Of a stretch of DNA of 64,000 nt, positions 55,901 to 64,000 are shown piece by piece. Position 1 is the first letter of the stretch. Every line of letters begins with the position of its first letter. This DNA comes from Paragyromitra xinjiangensis (taxonomy: Eukaryota > Ascomycota > Pezizomycetes > Pezizales > Discinaceae), in the NCBI GenBank assembly GCA_038503065.1, contig JBCAMK010000018.1, positions 186,001 through 250,000 on the forward strand, in the 5' to 3' direction. The position numbers and the translations under genes are program-made. The notes below the pieces were generated by a model that was given only the letters and a program-made list of their open reading frames with translations, did no database searches and was not told where the DNA came from.

Positions 55901-58900
55901 AGGTTTTTTCTCGGAGGAAATTCCGTTAAGATCACTAGGTGAAACGCTAGTTTAGATTTGGGATGACCAAGAAGTAGTAGGAATCAAGAATTAAGGTTAT
56001 TGACCCTTCAAAGGCTATCAGCTCCTTGTGATTTTTATAGCGTAGCGTGAACTGAACAGAACTAACAATCTCCCATGACGCTAGGAATTGCGATCACACT
56101 ATTTTGCGCACTTGCTTTTGATCATCTAGCCACAACTCATAGAGAACGGGTGATTGGGTGGAGGTAGATATCCTTCGAGTACGGCTAGTTTCAGAAAAGA
56201 TAAGATTCTCGGCCCCATCGAAACAAAGCAAAACTCATGTGTGATAGCGAAACTAGGTAATTACAGTGGAATCTAAATCATGACCATCCCAGGTTCATCC
56301 ATGACCACAATATTTTTCAAGCGGGGTAGCCGTTACCAAAAATAAACAGCCTTAACATTATCTCTAAGACCATCCATGTGTTTGCGAACTTCACCTGAAC
56401 AACTGGGCTCACGAATCCCAATCTCAAAATATCATAAAACCCTCTGTTAGCCAAGCGAACCCTGCAGACAGTCTCCCATTTCGTACACACGCCATACTTG
56501 GCTTTAGGGTTTGATAGACAGGTCATTACCTAACACACAACGGTTCGGGGAGAGAGATATCAGACTTGGTGTCCCAAGATATCGTTAATCTATATACTAT
56601 ACACACCGCTAACACCCCTCAAAACTTTTCCCAAGATTTCCAGCCGACCTTCCATTATCATTAAGTTGCCATTCTTGACCCAACTCCTCCAGGGAGCCCT
56701 TAGTTAGATGGCGTCAAGGATTACTGATAAGTACCTCAGTACTGTAAATCCATAGATGCGCTTCATGACTTAGCCCACACTAGTAGGCGCTGTTAACCTT
56801 TGCCAGATATAGCTTCGCAATAAGTTAAAACAATTTTGTGTAGCATCATTCATTTGTGCGCTCACATACGACCTATCATGACCAGTGCCAGATGGACGAA
56901 ACATCCGCCAGCCCTTCTTGACCTAACTCTCATTTGTGACTTTTCAGATGCCAGGACAGGCATGAATTGGTATGGGCCGATCGTTTTCTCGAATAGATGC
57001 CTGGGAGTTCGATCTTGGATCCTTGTCCATTACAGTTGGCAGCTATGTACTACTCTACCGAACTATCAATCAATTCTAGCTGCAGATGACGATGTCGAGC
57101 ATGAGAGCCGCAGGAAGGTTTTGGGTGCGTAGATGCTTATTTTATCGAGCACCATATCGCGAGAGCCCACCAATATTATACATACCTCTACGTAAAGATA
57201 TTTGACTAATTAAGCTCTTAACACGGATATCACCCTGAATTTAAGGTTCTCTAGAGCGATAGAGGTGCTATGCGTGTCCTTACAGAGGTGGTGGGGCCAA
57301 AATTTTATCGCGTCAAGCATCGTACAATGCTATTTTCTCTGATTCCGATGTGCAAATTCACGATAGACTTCATTACGAACCCTATGAAAAATTAAACTAT
57401 TATGCAGTACCCTGCTTCGAAATATAACCGAATGGGTACCAAGGGTAGTAACCTACGCGCAGTTATTTAGAGTACAAAATATATGCAATGGTCCCGCGAT
57501 AAGCTTTGCCAGTTGTTAATCGATTGATCTGTCCAAGCTTCGGTGTCTTCCGAGATCTTATTGGAGCCACTGAGACAAAAAGAAACAACGATAAAAATCA
57601 CAATCGCTATCCTGATGGCTCGCTAACTTCAACAGTTGACGATGCAAGTTATGCCTCAAATGAAAATTTAGTACCAACCATCGATCAACCGCATGCATAA
57701 ACGAGAGTGGGGGTTATTGGTGATCATCGTTGTAGCGGTGATGGCGGCCAAGATCAAAGCATGTACAAACCCGTATTCCATCTCCGCCCCCGCCCAATTT
57801 TTATTCGGTCTACTCGGTTGTTATATTCGGTTAAAAAGATGCAACAAAAGCAACCCCACATTGCAAATACATGCATGCTACAGATATTCTTTCTACATCC
57901 AGTATTTATTTGTGGCTGCTAGAAATTACTTTCCCTCCAGCTTGATATACTTTCAACCAAATAAGTAGGCAAATCTGTGGCAGTATAAACACCACGGAAA
58001 ATAATTACGGCAAAAGCATTGAAAGTAAAGGAAGGCAATTTATCACGATAATAATAATATGTGGTGCGCCTAAAGATGAGTGAGAGTCCGTGGCCTAAAC
58101 GCCGCCGCGTGATGTTCACAAAAGTACATTTATGTGACCTCGGTCACCGTCGGAGTTTACATCGGACGAACAACTAAACCCCCCACGAGTGAGGCGGCAA
58201 CGTGGAAAATGAGAGATCTTTTGGGTACCATGCAAATAAGACGCGACAAATCATGTACGCCATCAGCCTCATCCACTGGGAGAGATCGAGGCGATTCGAG
58301 TCCTCGAACGACTATCACTCCAACGCGACTTAACATCAGATGGGCTGGCTTGCCGACTGACGATATTCTTGAAGCGCATCCAACCGTCAACACCAAGCAG
58401 AAACTTGAACGCGAAATGCATACAAGGTTTGCTAGTCTATCTTGCTTTGTTCCCACGTGAAATGCCTCACGCATATTGCTCTAAAATTCCTTGCTCAAGA
58501 GCCTCCGCGATTTCGCGTTCCTCGTTTACGCTTGTAGGAGGGACAGAAAAATAGCCTAGCAGTTTGTTTTGTTTCTCGAGCCTTTGCCCCATTATGGTCA
58601 TCGTCGAAACTTGGTAAGCAGGGAGGTGTGAGAACGGAGAGATCTGACATGGGTGCCTGTATCACCTCCAATGATCACGGATCAACCAATGACCAAGGCA
58701 TGCGTCCTCGTCAATAGTGGGGAGAGACATAGGATAGGCTAGGACGCTAACACTAAAGCCTCCCGGCAATAATTACGGCCCGAAAGACAGTTGTGCGAAA
58801 AAGAAACTCTAATTATAACGCGAGTCAAACAATATAACGAGGCTTGTTACAACGTTCACAATATCTTCTGAATTCAGGTGGGTTGGCAACACATGTAACT

Positions 58901-61900
58901 ATTGGCATGAACATGGTCGGCGAAATACCAGTACTCTCAATAACTACTGATGCCCGATGCATGCTAGCCCATTGGCCGTGGGGGCTGCGCTGCCTCAGCA
59001 GAATCTTGTGATTGCGATGCGAGTTTAGGTCTGATCCTGTATAACAGCGAATTATAATAACAACTGCCTTTATGACAGCGACGACATTCGATTAATCTAT
59101 TTCACCCTCGATACTGCTTTTCTTACTCTCGTAAAAGTGGGTCTCTCACATGTACATATAGCTTGCATGTTCGCGATTCTGGACCGCCGCGTCCAAACCG
59201 TCGGGACTTTTTGTAGACGCCAGTCTGTGACCTCTTAGTAATTATCCTTAATAAGGGTCCACTTCAAATGGCCGCTCCGTCGCGCCGATATTTTCTGTCT
59301 CAAAGAAAGACGGTAGGTTAATATTAATCACAAGTAGAAAACGGCGTTACCTTGGTAACAGGCATGAGGCTGACGTATAAAAGGACAAATTATGAGTGCC
59401 GGAGTTCTGTGTCCGGTTGATCATTACACTAGACCCGTTCCTGAAACAACGGTTGTCTCCACCTTTGCAACCGTAATGTATGATGCACTGTTCTCCAAAG
59501 CCAAGCATCCCCGACGCCACTTTTCGGGAGGGCAACGGCAGAAATTAAAGGAAATGGAACACGAAACCTACGTGTATTATTGTTTATTATAATTTTAGTG
59601 TCCAGGCAAACAAACTCTGCAATTATATACTATTTGGTGTAGATAAGAAGTAGCCAAGTAACGACTGCTGTTACTCGCTATACATTCACACCTTAGGCGC
59701 GTAAGGTCATGACCGAACATCGGTAAGACATGTGTGTGCCCTGGACCTGACCCTTGCATATGAGAAATCGCATATCTACATGTAAGTCCTAATTTGATAA
59801 CGGGGTATTGCGGGTCACAAGCTTCTGATCAATATGCCCCCATTGCGTATTTACCTGTGTATCAGTATCAGATATGTGCACCCTTGAAGATGAATATTCC
59901 AGAAATCCTCCGTTACGGCTTGTCAACTACATACTTTGCATAACCCGATATGTAGACGAAACGGCTTGTACGTACATGAAGATAGAGCGAAGGCGCTAAC
60001 TTTGAGGAACATTACACCAAATCTAAGCCCACACCGGTGTAGGCGCGCAAGAGATACGCGAGCAGATGGAACTTCTGGTATCACACGTGCAATATCCAGG
60101 GTCCATCATCACTCGTCACTCACGCTCACGGCCACGACGGGTAGGCATAATCCGGATTCCTCAATTAGTCCCTTCTACAAGTTCTCGTTTCCGGTGTAAG
60201 GCAGGCGTCTCGGGCATCATAACCAGGAAACCAGGAAACCTCAACAGATTAAGTTGCTGCGAGGTTGTCAGCACCCTGCAGCCCCCGGGCGCTTCCCTTC
60301 CCCACCTCCCTATTTCAACATTCAACACCGACGTCGATCCGGAACCAGAAACCCTGTGATGCCACGTTATCGGTGGAAATGGGGGTCTAATACCCAGATT
60401 TCTATTCTCCACGAGCAACGCAACTCCAAGGCGTCTAAACAGCGACGGATCAACCTTATCTTACAGAACTCTTCATGCATCATCTCACCGGGAGAGGGAG
60501 GGCTATCGACCGTCACACCCGAAGGTACCAACGAGAGGTGTAACAGAAGGTTTCAAGACTATCGGAGAAGGATAGAAATACGGGTGGAAACGAAATGTAA
60601 GTCCGGTGAAGATTGCCGCCGCTCCCCAGATAATATTCTCCGTGTATAGCCACAAATATCCTCTATCTAAATACAAGAATGATACGTACCTTCCTCTGTC
60701 ACACCTCCCTTAAAGACAGCAATTCCTGTTGTGATAATTAGCACTGTCAACTTCAGCAAAGGAAGAAGGTACTTATCTAAAAAAGAAAGAGGGTCGTTCT
60801 CGATGAGAATCGACCCTTAGCCCCCCGCTTCCGCCCCAACAGCATCAACCTCAACACTCCATCACTTCTACTTTCATCCCTTCGAGTTATCTCCTCTCCA
60901 AATACATTATTGCCTATCTTTCTTCTGCCGACTATCCCACCTCCCTCATCTTCAAGCCATTCATAGGAAAAGAAGATGTATCAGACGAGCACTAAGCTCT
61001 GACACCAACAAAAGCTGGGTCCTGCACATCTCCTCTCTCTGGTTCAAGCAAGATTCAAAGTTCAAGAAGAAAAATCAGCGTATGAGAGAGAATGACTAGT
61101 AAAATGAAGGTCGAGAAAAGACGGTAGGACTATCAGTATTCGATGAGTGACACCGCAGCTCTCTTGTCGTTTGTTAGAATCCGATCAACATCACTCTCCT
61201 AATGCCATCTCTCATGCTTCGGATCAATTCTCTTTCCGTCTACTGTCCTTCGTCGGAAGGTGCAACGATGCTCGTCATCCCCCGAAACGTATGTCCCGCA
61301 TCTTTCAGCCAGCGAAGGGAAAAAGAACAGTACTCCGAAAAGTAAAGGTCCTTGATCTAATCCTATCCACTCACCCAACTCCCGCAAGACTCCGTATGTA
61401 TTGGCAGAACCCTCTGGGGCGTCTTTGATTTTCTCTTCAGCTCATTTCTGAGCCGAAGGCACGGACAAAATATGACACCCACAAAAACCGTGTGATAGGC
61501 AGAAAGTTTGATCATCCCTCAGCCACCTTGCTGGATGGAGAGTTCAGGTCGGGGCTGGTGCTTGTGCGTCCCTAGAGCGAAGGTAAGGGCACAATTAACG
61601 CAGATGGCTAAACCTTTCTCCGAGAAGAACCGCTCAAGAGGTAAAGTCTTGACCAGGTGGAGGGGGCGGGCATTGATCAAAGATCGCGATGCTAGAGCGG
61701 TTGATGATGGGACCATACTTGAGTCAACGAGCGCAAACGCTGGCCCAAGCACAAAAGGCTATTGAAGGGATTGCAACATGAGGTTTGGCATGCAAGGCTT
61801 CTCGTTCTGGAGCGTGACGACGATGCCGTAAATGACAATTGGGATGTGCTTCCGTGTGTAGCCTTCGAGGTTCGCTCTGTATTGCGTATTTCTACGTTTG

Positions 61901-63096
61901 CATATACGTTGCCGACGATAGCCTCTCAGGTGCGAGCCATATTTCCTCATGTATAAATTATACGTAAAGAATCGAAGCAACATCCCAATGTCCGTGTGTA
62001 AGGCGGTAAAGCTCCTAGGAACTCTATATCGTGCTCATAGAGAAAGCCAAGCCCTCATGCATAATCCCTGTCGAAACCGTTCCACGCCGAGAAGGATCGT
62101 CAACAGCCACCTATCATTACCTATCTCTAGAAACGTCCCTGCACCAGTAGACATTTCCAGCGATTAAAAATAAACGCATAGGAAAAGTCGCCTCCACAGA
62201 CCACACAATTCTCACCGAGATGAGAAAGTGTCAAGAGCCGGCTCTACTGGGATTCGACGAACCATGCATCATCTGATGCATACCTGGAAGAACCCCAGTG
62301 TATGAACACTGTCTGGGAAACACACAACAAGAGACTTAGGGTTAAGTTCCGATGCCGTCGGGTGAAACAACCCCCTATTGCAAGACTCGGTCCGGAAGCT
62401 CGTTTCCAATTGACGACAAACGGTCAGGAAGTGGCCGGGGAGCCTGCGGGGGCCTTAGCTTTCGTCAAGGAATCAAGATCCCTTGCCGGGGCATCGGGGA
62501 ACTGAGGGAGGGTTGGGCTGCGGGGGTTTTTGTAGTGTCTCAATGAGACGAGTCATGGAGCTGGGACGAAGAATAGGCAGAACAAAGGACGCAGGAACTA
62601 ATATGGGTCTAGAGACGGGGTAGAGCGGCTGCGAGACGAAATTGGAGAATTGACGAGAGAGCAGAAAGATAGCGAGATTCAGTAGAACGGTAACAGGGAC
62701 GAAAAGTTGGAGAATGTGGTGGTCAAGGGTAATCTGGTGGTGAGAGAAGAGGAGGGGGAGAGAAGTTGGGAAGACGCGTCTCGGGAGACTACTAGTACTG
62801 TAGCGACGTGACGCGTAGGGTTACCCTGCTAAGATCGTGGCTGATGCAGTGCTGTAAATGATTGATACGCCGAATGCGGGGACACGCACAAGCCACCCGA
62901 TTAACACCCCGCCATTGATTTCGCTGCATGCGGGTGTTGCGAACAGAATTTTGTTGTCGACTCTACTTATATGCTACTGTTCCTTCAACCACCCGTCACT
63001 GGATAGGGGCCTTTCCGTGTGTTTCTCGCATAATTTTCTCGATTTGTGCCCTGTGTTGCCATTTGGATCCCAGAATTCGCCTCTTCATAGTACACG
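52964..63096. other. 10-kb region without a recognised gene
   Basis: The first ~1 kb is the upstream region of the transcription-factor gene and includes repetitive ATGATTGATT-like sequence near 53270-53340. Beyond that, only short ORFs on both strands are seen (54364-54612, 55139-55605, 56317-56526, 57506-57968, 58134-58460, 60254-60649, 61508-61765), without domains, exon joins or repeats I could match. No tRNA or TIR element was found. Confidence 0.4.
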
Positions 63097-64000
63097 ATGG
63101 ATGCTCATCAACCTGCAGAGCCTGGTGTCCCTGTGTGGTACGTCGGCCATCATCTCCCCACTCCGAAAAATGCTATCAGTGGGCATACCCTTGAAACAGA
63201 AGCGGCCACTGGTGTAAGTTCTACTGTACTCTTCCATTTTGCCGCTATTAAGTATACTAACCATCCTGTCCAGTATGACATGATAACGACTCATATCACC
63301 AATATCAATTTTCGGAATCGCGTTGAGCAATCAATTTCGAGCGCTAGACTCGAGAATAAATCACATTTTCACATTGAATCTCTAGATGCAGAAGAGGTCA
63401 ATCTTCACCCTGGGGATCACATATCGCAGGTTATCGCGTTTACTTCCTCATGGATAGATCTAGATTCAGATGACTCCTTGGTTGCTCATGTTTCAAGACA
63501 AGTTCTCATTCACGAGCTGGAATACGCTGCGTTCTGTGGTGCAAGCAACGTGGTTATTGCCGGTCCCAAAAGGAGAACGAATATCGCACAGTACGCCCAG
63601 GTCATTAGTGTCGCATTGACGAAGGGGGCTTATATGCAATTGTTGATTCACCTTCCTATGGCTGAGGAGGAAGGTAGCGTGGCGAATGCAGGGGAGGCTT
63701 ATGACGAGTTCGCAATGTGGGATGTTTGGAATACAATTCGCACAATATGCAAATACAACTCTCGTCTATCACTCAGTGCGTGACCCCTACTGTTCCTTTC
63801 GTAGGCTTGCCATACTGATGACAAACAGCGCTCCAAATACCTGCCAAGCTTCCTTCTGCTCACCTCGTGAATCGATGGTTTGCTGAGCCTGTCCGCATAT
63901 TATTCATTCCATCGTTTACCTTTTGTCCGAATGCCAAAGGCTATCCAGTCTTTCCTAAGCTTCATCAGGCGCTCCTTACGAGATACATGAAACTGCGTCC
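63097..64000 (+). CDS. PRMT5: PRMT5/Skb1-type protein arginine methyltransferase, 5' part
   Basis: Exons 63097-63213, 63274-63775 and 63829-64000; the gene runs off the window end. The first intron (60 nt) is in frame, so it looks like coding sequence, but the GTAAGT donor, TACTAAC branch and CAG acceptor are ideal. The visible ~263 residues cover the N-terminal TIM-barrel of PRMT5: YDMITTHITNINFRNRVE, VLIHELEYAAFCGASNVVIA, YAQVISVAL, WDVWNTIRTICKYNSRLSL, LVNRWFAEPVRILFIPSFTF, and GYPVFPKLHQALLTRYMKL. The Rossmann methyltransferase domain with the catalytic glutamates would lie downstream. PRMT5 makes symmetric dimethylarginine on histones and Sm proteins; in yeasts Skb1/Hsl7 also regulates the Swe1/Wee1 checkpoint. 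Confidence 0.92.

Noticed and set aside
56317..56526. 69-codon minus-strand ORF with membrane-like tail
   Set aside because: Isolated and short, with no recognisable domain.

Overview
The window is nuclear DNA of a filamentous ascomycete (Pezizomycotina). The evidence is many short introns (about 40-150 nt) with GTRNGT donors, CTRAC-type branch points and YAG acceptors. The gene set also fits: PHO81/NUC-2-type SPX-ankyrin-GDPD protein, Zn2Cys6 regulator, MZM1, a Gly/Arg-rich SLT11, a fungal chromate transporter and a fungal seven-helix membrane family. The species cannot be read from the sequence. The low gene density suggests a fairly repeat-rich genome. About half the real genes are spliced, so I rebuilt exon-intron structures by hand and checked reading phase across every junction.

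Layout. 1-4.1 kb: 3' end of a PPR-like gene and a three-exon zinc-finger-like gene, each followed by one copy of a conserved 84-nt hairpin-containing element. 4.7-8.3 kb: two tandem minus-strand paralogues encoding serine-hydrolase (DUF676-like) proteins of the type usually found at the N-terminus of fungal NLR-like proteins, but here stand-alone and with pentad-repeat tails. 9.8-13.8 kb: housekeeping block with Rab geranylgeranyltransferase beta (BET2), the splicing factor SLT11/RBM22 and, convergent to it, MZM1. 13.8-23.1 kb: gene-poor stretch with a seven-exon membrane protein, two copies of one TIR element (MITE), another terminal-inverted-repeat element and an intron-containing tRNA-Tyr. 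23.8-28.2 kb: a small unknown gene, then divergently transcribed chorismate mutase (ARO7) and lariat debranching enzyme (DBR1). 28.2-32.5 kb: no gene seen. 32.5-37.1 kb: a 15-exon PHO81/NUC-2 gene with a 4-nt microexon, followed by a pogo/Tigger-like MITE with an intact TA target duplication. 39.5-45.2 kb: an F-box/ankyrin gene and a five-exon Cys-rich F-box-like gene, separated by a possibly repeat-derived stretch. 46.4-53.0 kb: a chromate (CHR) transporter and a large Zn2Cys6 transcription factor, both on the minus strand. 53-63 kb: no gene seen. 63.1-64 kb: the 5' part of PRMT5/Skb1, which runs off the window.

Functionally, SLT11 (spliceosome activation) and DBR1 (intron lariat turnover) both serve RNA splicing, and PHO81/NUC-2 is the phosphate-sensing arm of the PHO system. 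Otherwise the genes look like unrelated neighbours. The most novel material is the 84-nt paired element, the tandem stand-alone hydrolases and the three TIR-element families. All functional names come from motif recognition without database searches.
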